Shown here one piece after another: positions 1 to 9,874 of a DNA stretch of 63,346 bases. The notes beneath the pieces are model-generated. The model saw nothing but the letters and a program-made list of their open reading frames with translations. It searched no databases and was not told where the DNA came from. The number at the start of each line of letters is the position of its first letter. The first letter of the stretch is position 1. The position numbers and the translations under genes are program-made. Source of the stretch: Porphyromonadaceae bacterium (GTDB taxonomy: Bacteria; Bacteroidota; Bacteroidia; Bacteroidales; Dysgonomonadaceae); the NCBI GenBank assembly GCA_022840285.1, contig JALHIE010000016.1:1-63346 (forward strand). The letters are read 5' to 3'.

Positions 1-18
1 AAAAAAATAACCGGGAGA

Positions 19-615
19 GTGTTGCTTTCTTCCTTCTACCTGGCGCCCGTCGAATACTATTCGGTATTTTTTCGCGCCTCCAGCACCGTTATAGAGGTTT
101 ACGAAAACTACCAGAAACAATCTTACCGGAACCGGTGCAACATAGTCGGGGCCAACGGATTGATGCCGTTAAGCATCCCCGTGGAAAAACCTTCTGCGGC
201 GAAGTGCCGGATGAAAGATATCCGTGTTGCCGAACACGGAAACTGGCGGCACCTGCACTGGAATGCCATCGTATCGGCATACAACTCCACTCCTTTTTTT
301 GAGTATTATGCCGACGAATTACAGCCGTTCTACGAAAAGAAGGTCCCTTTTCTCGTCGATTTTAACCTTCAGCTTCACGAACTGATCTGCGGATGGCTGC
401 GGATAGAAAAACCGGCTGTATTATCTACGGAATATGTTGCTCAAACATCTGAAGGGATAGCGGACTACAGAGAAACCATTCATCCCAAGCGACCCTCCGG
501 CTTCACGACCAGGCCTTACTACCAGGTTTTCCGGGATAAACTGGGGTTCATCCAAAATGCGAGCATCATCGATTTGGTGTTCAATATGGGCAACGAAGCG
601 AGGTTGTGGCTGTGA
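19..615 (+). CDS. WbqC family protein
   Basis: The 198-residue product matches the WbqC-like family, cytosolic proteins often found near glycan or cell-surface biosynthesis genes; the biochemical role is not settled. The opening LLSSFYLAPVEYY, the central HLHWNAI stretch and the closing VFNMGNEA block are typical family positions, so the gene looks nearly full length. The start is given as GTG at 19, but the frame stays open to base 1 (aaa aaa ata acc ggg aga), so the true start may lie outside the window. It precedes a promoter and the gltX remnant. Family assignment is good; function is unknown. Confidence 0.8.
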   Translation: MLLSSFYLAPVEYYSVFFRASSTVIEVYENYQKQSYRNRCNIVGANGLMPLSIPVEKPSAAKCRMKDIRVAEHGNWRHLHWNAIVSAYNSTPFFEYYADELQPFYEKKVPFLVDFNLQLHELICGWLRIEKPAVLSTEYVAQTSEGIADYRETIHPKRPSGFTTRPYYQVFRDKLGFIQNASIIDLVFNMGNEARLWL

Positions 616-641
616 ATCATACCCGGATCTTATTTTTTTCT

Positions 642-649
642 TACCTTTG
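642..649 (+). promoter_or_regulatory. Bacteroidota -7 promoter element before gltX
   Basis: TACCTTTG fits the TAnnTTTG -7 consensus. Transcription would begin near base 655, only a few bases before recognisable gltX coding sequence. This is the main sign that the gltX start codon and first codons are missing rather than placed further upstream. Confidence 0.55.
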
Positions 650-660
650 TAGCCTCAACA

Positions 661-2138
661 TCAAGTCCTACCGGGCCGCTTCATATCGGCGGAGTTCGCA
701 CGGCATTATACAACTACCTGTTTTCCAAGCAACAAAACGGAGATTTCATCCTCCGGATTGAAGACACCGACTCCACCCGGTTTGTTCCCGGAGCAGAAGC
801 ATACATTCAAGAAGCTTTCGACTGGTTGGGACTGCCCTACGACGAAAGTCCCGCAAAAGGAGGGAAATTCGGGCCCTACCGACAGTCGGAACGAAAAGAT
901 ATTTACAAAAAATACGTTGCTCAGTTACTGGAAAATAAACTGGCATACATCGCTTTCGACACACCCGAAGAACTGGAGGCAAAACGCAACGAAATCCCGA
1001 ACTTTCAATACGATGCCGCCACACGGCTTCAGATGAGGAATTCACTGACATTACCCGTCGAAGAGGTGAAAAAACGGATCGACAACGGTACGCAATACGT
1101 GGTACGCATAAAGATTGAGCCCCGTATCGATATCACCGTAAACGATTTAATCCGGGGAGAAGTGGTGATCAACTCCTCGGTGCTCGATGACAAGGTAATT
1201 TACAAATCGGCCGACGAACTGCCAACCTACCACCTTGCCAACGTGGTGGACGACCACCTGATGGAGGTCACGCACGTCATCCGCGGCGAAGAATGGTTGC
1301 CGTCGGCTCCCCTTCACGTTTGGCTATACAGAAGTTTCGGATGGGAAGACACCATGCCCGAGTTCGCCCATCTACCGCTCCTGCTCAAACCCGAAGGCAA
1401 CGGGAAGCTAAGCAAGCGGGACGGGGACCGCCTGGGATTTCCCGTTTTTCCGCTGGAATGGAAAGACCGGCAATCGGGGGAAACATCGTCGGGATACCGC
1501 GAAAGCGGGTACCTGCCTCAGGCAGTCGTCAACTTCCTGGCATTGCTGGGGTGGAATCCGGGAACGGAGCAGGAGATTTTCACCCTCGACGAGCTGGTTA
1601 CTGCCTTTTCGTTCGAACGATGCAGCAAGAGCGGTGCAAAATTTGATTTCGAAAATACATTCAAGAGACACCCAACGAACGGTTAGCTGAGATGCTTCAA
1701 CCTGTTCTGGCTGAAAAAAACGTCTCCTGCGACAAGAACTATGCCGCCAGCGTTATCGGACTGGTGAAAGAACGGGTTAATTTTGTGAAAGAATTGTGGG
1801 ATCAGGCCTCGTTTTTCTTCATTGCGCCGGCTTCATACGACGAAAAAACGGTAAAAAAACGCTGGAAAAAGGAAAGTCCCGCACAACTTTCCGAACTTAT
1901 TAACGTGTTGCAACGTATCGATGACTTCTCTTCCGAAAATCAGGAGATCCGGGTTAAGCAGTGGATTGAAGAGAAAAACTATCCCCTCGGTAACATTATG
2001 AATGCTTTCCGTCTGGCCGTAGTTGGCGAAAGCAAGGGTCCCCACATGTTCGACATAACATCGCTTCTGGGCAAGCAGGAAACCATAGGCCGGTTAACGG
2101 TAGCCATTAATAAAATTTCTGTTCCGGAGAATAATTAA
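661..2138 (+). pseudogene. gltX: Glutamyl-tRNA synthetase, disrupted at two places
   Basis: The translation carries class I aminoacyl-tRNA synthetase hallmarks: SPTGPLHIG (HIGH motif) at 664, and KLSKRDGDRLGF (KMSKS-equivalent) near 1408. The product would charge tRNA-Glu in the cytosol. Two defects are visible. First, the frame entering SPTGPLHIG runs back to the wbqC stop with no ATG, GTG or TTG, and the usual residues before the motif (the VRVRFAP block) are absent. Second, near 1650-1660 the frame changes: the first frame ends KFDFE and the next resumes at YIQETPNERLAE, lacking about eight residues around the usual KWFNHE segment. The first frame ends at 1686; the second runs to 2138. Both flanks are very well conserved, so this is a recent lesion or a sequence gap. 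Confidence 0.9.
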
Positions 2139-2208
2139 AACCTATTCGCGCGATTTTTTTCATTAAAGTTCTGTGGAGCTTTAGTACAATCAAAAACTAT
2201 TCGAATTT

Positions 2209-4290
2209 ATGAACTTGAAGTCAAAAAGAAAATTCAGACTGAGAACCCGATTTTTTGTCCCTGCTGTCTTCATCCTGGCAATTGCTCTGGTTACACTGCT
2301 GTTTCCCCGCCAGGGAGACTTCAAGTATTCTTTCAGCGAAGGAAGACCTTGGCAGTACGGGCTTCTGACTGCTCCGTTCGATTTCCCTATTTACAAACCT
2401 GCCGATCAACTGAAAGCGGAACGAGACAGTATCCTGCGTTTTTACGAACCCTACTATACCATCGACGAAAGTGTTGAAAAGAACGCAATGGCTGAATTCG
2501 ACGCCGATGTTAACCTGAACACGAAGCTCAGCAGCCTGTCTCCTGATTATGTCCTTTATCTGAGGAACAGTTTGCAGAAAATATACCGGTCGGGAATCAT
2601 GCGTTCGGAAGATTACGACAAGGTTTTCAGTTCCGAGACTCAATCCATGCGATTAAGAAAAGGGAACCTGGCCGAGTCAAAAAGTGTGGAAACATTCAGC
2701 ACCATTAAATCGGCATACGAACAACTCCTCGATAATACACCCAAAAGCATGGACGCCGAATTGATACGTTTGGCAGACGTAAACAAATATATTCGTGAAA
2801 ATATCGTGTACGACGCTTCCACGTCTGAAAAGGCCAGGGAGGAATTTATCCAGCAGGTTTCCCCCTCCACAGGGATGGTGCAAACGGGACAGCGCATTAT
2901 TGACCAGGGGGAAATAGTCAATTCCCAAACATACCAGGTATTGAACTCACTAAAACGGGTCACTGAAGAGCGAAGCGGGAGGACCGGCAAAAACGGATGG
3001 ATGATTTTCGGACAACTCTTGCTGGTCGTCCTTCTGTTTGGGGCATTTTATGCATACCTGCTTTTCTTTCGGCCGCATGAATACCGAAACAGGAAGCACG
3101 TCACGTTCATGGTGTTGCTGGTGACCTCCTTTGTAGCCCTGACAGCAATTACCAGTCAGCTTGACCTTTTCAACGTGTACATTATCCCGTATGCCATAGT
3201 CACTATTCTGATACGAACATTTATTGACTCCCGTACCGCATTATTTGCCAGTTTGATTACCATTATCCTCAGCTCATTAATGGTTCCCTTTCCGTTTGAA
3301 TTTATTGTAATACAGATTGCCGTTGCGATGGTATCGATATTTATGCTGAAAGAGCTCTCGGAACGTTATCAGTTAATACGTAGCTCGTTCTTTATCCTGC
3401 TCGCCTACAGCTTGATGTATATCGGTTTAGTTATGCATCAGGAAGGAAACATCAACAAGATTGACCCGATCATATTTATCTATTTTTTCATCAATTTCAT
3501 TTTTATATTGTTCTCCTATTCGCTAGTGTACCTCATCGAGAAGTCTTTCGGCTTCATATCGGGGGTAAGTCTGATTGAATTGTCGAATATCAACAAGCCG
3601 TTATTGAAGGAACTATCCGAAAAAGCACCGGGAACTTTCCAGCATTCGTTGCAAGTCTCAAATCTGGGCATGGCCGCTGCAGTAAAAATCGGAGCCAATG
3701 CTTCATTAATAAGGACTGGAGCACTGTATCACGATATCGGAAAAATGATGAATCCTGCTTTTTTTACTGAAAATCAATCGCCGGGAATGAACCCCCATGC
3801 AGGACTTCCTTTTGAAGAAAGTGCGCGCATCATCATCAATCACGTGAGGGACGGAGTGAAAATAGCGCAAAAAAACAACCTGCCGAAGCAGATAACCGAT
3901 TTTATTGAAACGCACCACGGCACCAGTATGCCAAAATATTTCTACATTTCCTGGAAAAATGCCAACCCCGGGAAAGAGATAAACGAGGACCTGTTCCGCT
4001 ATCCCGGTCCTAATCCTTTCTCAAAAGAGACGGCCATCATGATGATGGCCGATGCGGTGGAGGCTGCTTCAAGAAGCTTACCGGAATATAACGAAGAGAG
4101 CATACAGAACCTGGTGGACTCGCTGATCGATTCGCAGGTAGCAGAAGGGTACTTCAAGCTGGCTCCCATCACTTTTCGTGATATTGCAGCCATAAAGGAG
4201 GTTTTTCTTCAAAAGCTCCAAACCATCTACCACACGCGGATTGCCTATCCAACGTTGGACAAGCCCCAGACTCAACCAGAATCAGTATAA
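2209..4290 (+). CDS. 7TM receptor with intracellular HD hydrolase (PgpH-type c-di-AMP phosphodiesterase)
   Basis: The 693-residue protein has an N-terminal membrane anchor (about residues 13-30), an extracytoplasmic 7TMR-HDED domain to about 260, a block of seven hydrophobic segments (about 265-460), and a C-terminal HD domain. The metal-binding signature is seen as FQHSLQVSNLG followed by GALYHDIGK (about residues 500-510), then ETHHGTS and MMADAVEAA. Proteins of this architecture (PgpH) hydrolyse cyclic di-AMP at the membrane. It converges on guaA with a gap of only six bases and no obvious shared terminator. Length is normal for the family. Confidence 0.88.
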   Translation: MNLKSKRKFRLRTRFFVPAVFILAIALVTLLFPRQGDFKYSFSEGRPWQYGLLTAPFDFPIYKPADQLKAERDSILRFYEPYYTIDESVEKNAMAEFDADVNLNTKLSSLSPDYVLYLRNSLQKIYRSGIMRSEDYDKVFSSETQSMRLRKGNLAESKSVETFSTIKSAYEQLLDNTPKSMDAELIRLADVNKYIRENIVYDASTSEKAREEFIQQVSPSTGMVQTGQRIIDQGEIVNSQTYQVLNSLKRVTEERSGRTGKNGWMIFGQLLLVVLLFGAFYAYLLFFRPHEYRNRKHVTFMVLLVTSFVALTAITSQLDLFNVYIIPYAIVTILIRTFIDSRTALFASLITIILSSLMVPFPFEFIVIQIAVAMVSIFMLKELSERYQLIRSSFFILLAYSLMYIGLVMHQEGNINKIDPIIFIYFFINFIFILFSYSLVYLIEKSFGFISGVSLIELSNINKPLLKELSEKAPGTFQHSLQVSNLGMAAAVKIGANASLIRTGALYHDIGKMMNPAFFTENQSPGMNPHAGLPFEESARIIINHVRDGVKIAQKNNLPKQITDFIETHHGTSMPKYFYISWKNANPGKEINEDLFRYPGPNPFSKETAIMMMADAVEAASRSLPEYNEESIQNLVDSLIDSQVAEGYFKLAPITFRDIAAIKEVFLQKLQTIYHTRIAYPTLDKPQTQPESV

Positions 4291-4296
4291 AGGTTT

Positions 4297-5814
4297 TTAT
4301 TCCCATTCAATGGTTGCAGGTGGTTTCGACGAGATGTCATACACCACGCGGTTCACCCCTTTAACTTTGTTGATAATCTCGCTCGATACTTTTGCCAGAA
4401 ATTCGTAAGGCAGATGTGCCCAATCAGCAGTCATGGCATCGGTGGAAGTTACGGCACGCAAAGCAACAGTGTTTTCGTAAGTGCGTTCGTCACCCATTAC
4501 GCCCACCGATTGTACCGGTAAAAGGATTGCGCCTGCCTGCCAAACCTTGTCGTATAACCCTGCTGCACGGAGGTTCGAAATAAAAATGTCATCGGCATCC
4601 TGTGCGATGCGCACTTTTTCCGGCGTGATGTCGCCCAGGATCCGGATACCCAGTCCCGGACCAGGAAAGGGATGACGATAAATAAGATGCGGTTTCATTC
4701 CGAGCTCCAACCCAATTTTCCGCACTTCGTCCTTAAAAAGCAATTTCAACGGTTCGCACAGTTTCAGGTTCATTTTCTCGGGGAGTCCGCCTACGTTGTG
4801 GTGGCTTTTGATAGTTCCCGTAATGGAAAGCGACTCGATGATATCGGGATAAATGGTTCCCTGCGCCAGCCACTTTATGGCGGTAAGCTTATGCGCTTCT
4901 TCGTCGAAGACATCAATAAACCCTTTGCCAATGATTTTACGTTTGCGCTCGGGGTCGGTTACTCCGGCAAGTTCCTTGTAAAAGCGTTCACGGGCATCTA
5001 TACCGATGACGTTCAGTCCGAGATGTTCGTAATTTTCGAGTACGGTTTCAAACTCATTTTTACGCAATAACCCGTGATTTACGAAAATACAGGTCAGGTT
5101 CTTTCCAATGGCTTTATTCAGTAAAACAGCTACCACGGAAGAATCCACACCTCCGGAAAGAGCTAAGATCACCTTATCGTCTCCCAAGGTTTCTTTCAAA
5201 TCAGCTACTGTCGCTTCAATAAACGATGCGGGCGTCCAGTCTTTCCGGCATCCGCAGATCGCCAGAAAATTATCCAGTATCTTGTTACCCTGTTCCGTAT
5301 GGAAGACTTCCGGGTGAAACTGCACTCCCCACGTGGGTTCATCCTTCACTTTGTAGGCAGCGATTTCCACCTCTTCGGTGGAAGCAATAACCGAGAAATT
5401 ATCGGGAATCCGCACGATCGTATCCCCGTGAGACATCCATACTTGCGATTGTTGCGGGAGGTTCCCCAAAAGCAGGTCGCCTGTTTCTTTCACGCTCAGA
5501 TGGGCCCTCCCATATTCGCGCGAATCGCTCTTGTCGACCGTACCGCCCGATGATTGTGCTATCCACTGGGCACCGTAACAAATTCCCAATACCGGATAGT
5601 TGAACCGGATTTTATGGAGATCGGTCTTGAAAGCATGATCGTCATTGACCGAAAACGGGCTTCCGGAAAGGATCACCCCTTTTACCGATTTATCTCCGAA
5701 AGGGAATTTATTGAAGGGCACTATTTCGCAGTACGTGTTCAGCTCGCGCACACGGCGGCCGATAAGCTGAGTGGTTTGAGAACCGAAATCGAGAATGATT
5801 ATTTTTTCGTGCAT
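4297..5814 (-). CDS. guaA: GMP synthase (glutamine-hydrolysing)
   Basis: This cytosolic enzyme converts XMP to GMP using ATP and glutamine, the last step of guanine nucleotide synthesis. The 505-residue protein has an N-terminal class I glutamine amidotransferase domain with nucleophile C79 in GICYGAQ and the H167/E169 pair in FHPEV. The ATP-pyrophosphatase domain follows, with the SGGVDSS P-loop at about 220-226, then the C-terminal dimerisation domain ending in KPPATIEWE. It is complete. A TATCTTTG promoter element lies about 85 bases upstream of the ATG on the same strand. Confidence 0.97.
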   Translation of the reverse strand: MHEKIIILDFGSQTTQLIGRRVRELNTYCEIVPFNKFPFGDKSVKGVILSGSPFSVNDDHAFKTDLHKIRFNYPVLGICYGAQWIAQSSGGTVDKSDSREYGRAHLSVKETGDLLLGNLPQQSQVWMSHGDTIVRIPDNFSVIASTEEVEIAAYKVKDEPTWGVQFHPEVFHTEQGNKILDNFLAICGCRKDWTPASFIEATVADLKETLGDDKVILALSGGVDSSVVAVLLNKAIGKNLTCIFVNHGLLRKNEFETVLENYEHLGLNVIGIDARERFYKELAGVTDPERKRKIIGKGFIDVFDEEAHKLTAIKWLAQGTIYPDIIESLSITGTIKSHHNVGGLPEKMNLKLCEPLKLLFKDEVRKIGLELGMKPHLIYRHPFPGPGLGIRILGDITPEKVRIAQDADDIFISNLRAAGLYDKVWQAGAILLPVQSVGVMGDERTYENTVALRAVTSTDAMTADWAHLPYEFLAKVSSEIINKVKGVNRVVYDISSKPPATIEWE

Positions 5815-5899
5815 ATTTTTTGAAGAAGTTAGAAATTAGAAGCCCTGAATTAGCATGGATACCCTAGCAGCAACGGCGTGCTGTTTTGTTTTTGCGCTG

Positions 5900-5907
5900 C
5901 AAAGATA
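5900..5907 (-). promoter_or_regulatory. -7 promoter element for guaA
   Basis: On the minus strand this reads TATCTTTG, an exact match to TAnnTTTG. It gives an untranslated leader of roughly 80 bases to the guaA ATG. I saw no convincing riboswitch fold in that leader. Confidence 0.5.
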
Positions 5908-5999
5908 CAAAAAGTATGGAAAATATTCACAAGACCGTGCGGCATAAGCATCGGTGCAGATAAATATACGAATGAAAGCCGTTTTACAAATTATTTTCC

Positions 6000-6007
6000 T
6001 ATCTTTG
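6000..6007 (+). promoter_or_regulatory. -7 promoter element for the TPR/PD40 gene
   Basis: TATCTTTG lies 23 bases before the ATG at 6030, divergent from the guaA promoter in the same 215-base gap. Confidence 0.5.
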
Positions 6008-6029
6008 ATGCTTATATTTAAGACTGATA

Positions 6030-7448
6030 ATGAAAGTACACCACCGATTATATACATGTATTCTTTTAATCGTTCCCGTTCTTTCAATGGGCCAATCGGT
6101 TGATGAAGCGAAGAGATGGTACCTGGAAGGGAACTTTGCTGCAGCAAAACCTGTTTTTGAAGCCGAATACCGGGTTAATTCCAGCAATGCCCAGCTTAAT
6201 CAATGGCTTGGCGTAATTGCGTTTACCGAAGGTGATTTTCAAAAAGCGCGGCAATACCTCGAGTTTGCATCACAAAAAAATATTCCGGAGTCGTACCTTT
6301 ACCTCGGGCAACTTTACACCAAAACATACCGGTTTGCCGACGCGGACAAAGAATTCGCCAGGTACGAAAAAGCCAACCGGAGGAACAAGGAAGCGCTTGC
6401 ATTACTCAACCCTCATAAAGAATATGCCGATAAGCTGAAGCGATTAATCAACCGCACCGAGGATGTTCAGATCATTGACAGCCTGATTGTCCCGAAGTCC
6501 GATTTTCTTTCTGCTTATAGATTGAGTACATCGGCCGGCACGTTGCAACCGGTGAGTGCCTTTTTCCAGGATCAGCCCGACAATGGCCAGGTACTTTTTC
6601 TTAATGAGCGTCGGGATAAAATCTATTATCCGAAAAACGATTCAATCCTGGGAATCAGTCTTTATACCATGGAGAAGTTACTGGACAACTTCGCCAACGA
6701 GAAACGCTTATCGGAATCCATCAATCAAGAGGGAAATCAGGCTTATCCGTTCGTTATGCCCGATGGTCTCACCATCTATTTTTCATCCACCGGGCACGGC
6801 TCGTTGGGCGGATACGACCTGTTTGTCACCCGGTACAACCTGGCCACGAACTCGTATCTCACGCCTAATCAGCTGAACATGCCGTTTAACTCTCCTTTCA
6901 ACGACTACATGATGGCTATCGATGAAGAGAAAGGCATCGGCTGGTTCGCCAGTGACCGGTTTCAGCCGTCAGATTCCGTTTGTGTATATACGTTTATTCC
7001 CTCTCCCGAGATTATCCTGTTGGAAAGTGAAGACGAGTCATACCTGACAAGCCGGGCAGGCATATCCTCCATAAAGGATTCCTGGAAGCCGGGTGTTGAC
7101 TATTCCGCCTTGCTGCAGCGGTCACACACAACAGCAGTACCGCAAAGGACTATACAAAAAAAAGATTTTACGTTTGTCATCAACGACGAAAAAACTTATT
7201 TTACGTTGTCGGATTTTAAAAATGCAGCTGCCAGGTCGCTCTTCTCTCAAGCCATCAATTTGAAAACCCGACTCAATCAACTCGAAGATGATCTGTCGGA
7301 AAAGCGCCGGCAAATTGCAGGGAGTTCCAACTCATCTCCGTTAGCGGCGTCTATCTTGGCCCTTGAAAAGGAAACCGAAAATCTCTTCAGGGAGATTGAA
7401 GTGTTGGAGTTCCGGGCACGGAACGAAGAGATTAGAAACAGTTTTTAA
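6030..7448 (+). CDS. Secreted TPR and PD40 (WD40-like) repeat protein
   Basis: The 472-residue protein starts with a signal peptide (hydrophobic to about residue 20, then MGQ). TPR-like helices follow (about 22-125; WYLEGNFAAAKPVFEAEY, GVIAFTEGDFQKA). A beta-rich PD40 part includes AYPFVMPDGLTIYFSSTGHG and GGYDLFVTRY (about 240-275), a signature of Bacteroidota envelope proteins that often sit beside OmpA-like modules. Here there is no OmpA domain; the C-terminus (about 405-472) is a predicted coiled coil rich in E, K and R. Probable periplasmic or outer-membrane scaffold; the specific role is unknown. It is followed by nfeD after 11 bases. Confidence 0.75.
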   Translation: MKVHHRLYTCILLIVPVLSMGQSVDEAKRWYLEGNFAAAKPVFEAEYRVNSSNAQLNQWLGVIAFTEGDFQKARQYLEFASQKNIPESYLYLGQLYTKTYRFADADKEFARYEKANRRNKEALALLNPHKEYADKLKRLINRTEDVQIIDSLIVPKSDFLSAYRLSTSAGTLQPVSAFFQDQPDNGQVLFLNERRDKIYYPKNDSILGISLYTMEKLLDNFANEKRLSESINQEGNQAYPFVMPDGLTIYFSSTGHGSLGGYDLFVTRYNLATNSYLTPNQLNMPFNSPFNDYMMAIDEEKGIGWFASDRFQPSDSVCVYTFIPSPEIILLESEDESYLTSRAGISSIKDSWKPGVDYSALLQRSHTTAVPQRTIQKKDFTFVINDEKTYFTLSDFKNAAARSLFSQAINLKTRLNQLEDDLSEKRRQIAGSSNSSPLAASILALEKETENLFREIEVLEFRARNEEIRNSF

Positions 7449-7459
7449 TTCTTTACATC

Positions 7460-7939
7460 ATGACTTTCAATGTAATCATTGTTACCGTTTTAATCGTTCT
7501 GGGAATTTTGCTGCTTCTCATTGAGTTTTTCCTTTTGCCGGGAATCAGTATTGCCGGAGTAGGCGGCGCAATCTTTATGGTAGGCGGAGTGATCTACTCC
7601 TACATCTACTTGGGTTCCGCAGCCGGCAACATCACACTGGCCCTTTCGTTGGTTTTGCTTGCACTGGCATTTGTGTGGCTGTTAAAATCAAAATCACTGC
7701 AAAAGATAGCGCTTACCGCCGATATCGGAGAAACGGTCGACAACAGCGACCTGAAAAGCCTCCAACCCGGTGATACCGGAATAACGATTTCCCGGCTGAA
7801 CCCTATCGGAAAGGTGATGATAAACGACGTGACTGTTGAAGGAAAATCTTTCGACGGGGAACTTATCGATGAAGATACAGAGATTGAGGTTGTACGGGTA
7901 GAATCGTATAATGTGACGGTTAGAAAAAGTAAAGAATAA
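7460..7939 (+). CDS. NfeD family membrane protein (short form)
   Basis: The 159-residue protein has two or three hydrophobic segments in the first 75 residues and a C-terminal OB-fold-like domain (about 85-159, including GDTGITISRLNPIGKV). This is the short NfeD form, without the serine-protease domain. NfeD proteins pair with flotillin-like or stomatin-like membrane proteins, and the next gene encodes the flotillin-like FloA, so the pair probably acts together in membrane organisation. Confidence 0.85.
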   Translation: MTFNVIIVTVLIVLGILLLLIEFFLLPGISIAGVGGAIFMVGGVIYSYIYLGSAAGNITLALSLVLLALAFVWLLKSKSLQKIALTADIGETVDNSDLKSLQPGDTGITISRLNPIGKVMINDVTVEGKSFDGELIDEDTEIEVVRVESYNVTVRKSKE

Positions 7940-8016
7940 AGAATAAAGAGCAAAGAGAGAAAGCGCTCGGACAAGAACATTAAACATTGAACTTTAAACA
8001 CCAAATAAATTAAATT

Positions 8017-8923
8017 ATGGAATTATCTTTTCCTCTGATTATTGGGATTGCATTAATTGTAATTTTCGTACTGATTTTTTTCCACTATGTGCCATTTTTC
8101 TTGTGGATCAACGCCCTTTCGGCAAACGTCCGCATATCGCTTGTTCAGTTCCCGGGACAACCTGGAAGCGCATTACCTGGCCGGAGGGCACGTGGAACAA
8201 GTTGTCCATGCGCTTGTTTCGGCATCAAAAGCCAACATCGAACTGCCTTTCCAGATGGCCACAGCCATTGACCTCGCAGGCCGTGATGTGCTGGAAGCCG
8301 TAAGGATGTCGGTAAACCCCAAGGTTATTGACACACCGCCGGTTTCGGCAGTAGCCATCGATGGTATTCAACTAATTGCCAAAGCGCGCGTTACGGTCCG
8401 GGCCAACATCAAGCAATTGGTGGGTGGTGCCGGTGAAGAGACCATCCTTGCCCGCGTTGGTGAAGGAATTGTATCCTCTATCGGTTCGGCAGCTTCGCAC
8501 AAATCGGTGCTCGAAAACCCCGACTCCATTTCGAAACTTGTGTTAAGAAAAGGATTGGATGCCGGGACAGCATTCGAAATTCTTTCCATCGACATTGCGG
8601 ACATCGATATAGGCAAAAACATCGGCGCCGTCCTGCAAATGGATCAGGCACAAGCCGACAAGAACATCGCCCAGGCCCGCGCCGAAGAACGCCGTGCCAT
8701 GGCTATCGCCCTTGAACAGGAGATGAAAGCCAAGGCCCAGGAAGCCCGGGCGAAGGTAATTGAAGCCGAAGCTGAAGTACCCAAGGCAATGGCCGAAGCG
8801 TTCCGCAGTGGCAATATGGGCATTATGGATTTCTACCGGATGAAGAACATCCAGTCGGATACCGATATGCGCGATGCGATTGCCAAGCCTCAAGGCGGAG
8901 CGAAAGAAGAAAGTTCGAAATAA
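8017..8923 (+). pseudogene. floA: Flotillin-like protein FloA, frameshifted by a short internal loss
   Basis: The first frame gives an N-terminal membrane hairpin (IGIALIVIFVLIFFHYVPFFLW) then NALSANVRISLVQ. The second frame resumes at RDNLEAHYLAGGHVEQVV and continues through the conserved TAIDLAGRDVLEAV, VRANIKQLVGGAGEETILARVGEG and the alanine/glutamate-rich coiled coil to 8923. Family members have roughly 30 residues between RISL and the R-N-ELEAHYLAGG segment; these are missing and the frame changes near 8144-8152. FloA organises membrane microdomains. Everything outside the junction is well preserved, so a functional gene was present very recently or the sequence has a gap here. Confidence 0.88.
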
Positions 8924-8963
8924 ATAGAGAACGAAAGTAAAGAAGTCTTAAACCATTACTTTT

Positions 8964-9830
8964 ATGAGAATAATCCCTAATTCGGAATTTATTGTCAATC
9001 CCGATGGCAGTGTGTTTCATCTTCACATCAGGCCCGAGCAACTGTCGGACAAGATCGTGATGATGGGTGACCCTGACCGCGTAACACTGACCGCTTCCTT
9101 TTTCGACAGCATCGAGTGCGATGTGCGCAGCAGGGAGTTTCACACGGTTACAGGCATGTACAAGGGGAAACGTCTTACCGCACTCTCGCACGGCATCGGA
9201 ACCGATAACATTGATATTGTTGTAACAGAGCTGGATGCTTTGGCCAACATCGACTTCCTCACCCGCACGGTGAAACCGGAGTTCAGGCAATTGACCATGA
9301 TCCGCGTGGGAACATCGGGCGGCATGCAGCCGCACTGCCCCATCGGATCGTATGTGGTTTCCGAGAAATCGATTGGTTTTGACGGGTTGCTTCACTATTA
9401 TGCCCATTCACAGGAAGTAAGGGAAGAAGATTTTGAAGAAGCCTTTCAGAAACAGGTAAACTGGTCACCCTACCACTGCTCGCCCTATGTGGTGAGTGCC
9501 GACGAAGAGCTGGTGGAACGCATCGGATACGACATGATTCGCGGAGTAACCATTTCCGCCATCGGCTTCTATGGCCCACAAGGCAGACACGTGAGGCTGC
9601 CCCTTGCTGATCCTGAGTTGAATGCAAAAATCGAGTCGTTCCGTTACAGCCATTACTCCATCACCAATTACGAGATGGAAAGTTCGGCCATCGCAGGCTT
9701 GGGCAAGATGATGGGCCACAAATGCATGACCGTTTGCGCCATCATTGCCAACCGGGTAGCCCTGGAATCGAATGCGGACTACAAAGGATCGATCGAGGAT
9801 CTAATAAAAGTTGTACTGGAAAGGATATAA
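8964..9830 (+). CDS. Nucleoside phosphorylase (uridine phosphorylase type)
   Basis: The 288-residue protein belongs to the PNP/UDP phosphorylase superfamily, which cleaves nucleosides to base and ribose-1-phosphate in the cytosol. Visible signatures are GDPDRV near residue 35, SHGIGTDNIDIVVTEL (about 75-90), RVGTSGGMQ (about 113-121) and NYEMESSAI near 233-241, the last forming the ribose and base contacts. The spacing fits the uridine phosphorylase branch; substrate preference is inferred. It follows floA after about 40 bases. Confidence 0.85.
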   Translation: MRIIPNSEFIVNPDGSVFHLHIRPEQLSDKIVMMGDPDRVTLTASFFDSIECDVRSREFHTVTGMYKGKRLTALSHGIGTDNIDIVVTELDALANIDFLTRTVKPEFRQLTMIRVGTSGGMQPHCPIGSYVVSEKSIGFDGLLHYYAHSQEVREEDFEEAFQKQVNWSPYHCSPYVVSADEELVERIGYDMIRGVTISAIGFYGPQGRHVRLPLADPELNAKIESFRYSHYSITNYEMESSAIAGLGKMMGHKCMTVCAIIANRVALESNADYKGSIEDLIKVVLERI

Positions 9831-9874
9831 CTATCTACGATTGAACAAACCACCTATTTAATTAACAATCAACA

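Noticed and set aside
613..700. Read-through from wbqC into gltX across an in-frame TGA
   Set aside because: The two frames are the same, but a good promoter lies between them and the residues so made (LTFVASTS) do not fit either family; loss of the gltX start is simpler.
5815..5899. A purine riboswitch in the guaA leader
   Set aside because: I could not draw the three-way junction or find the conserved loop bases by eye.
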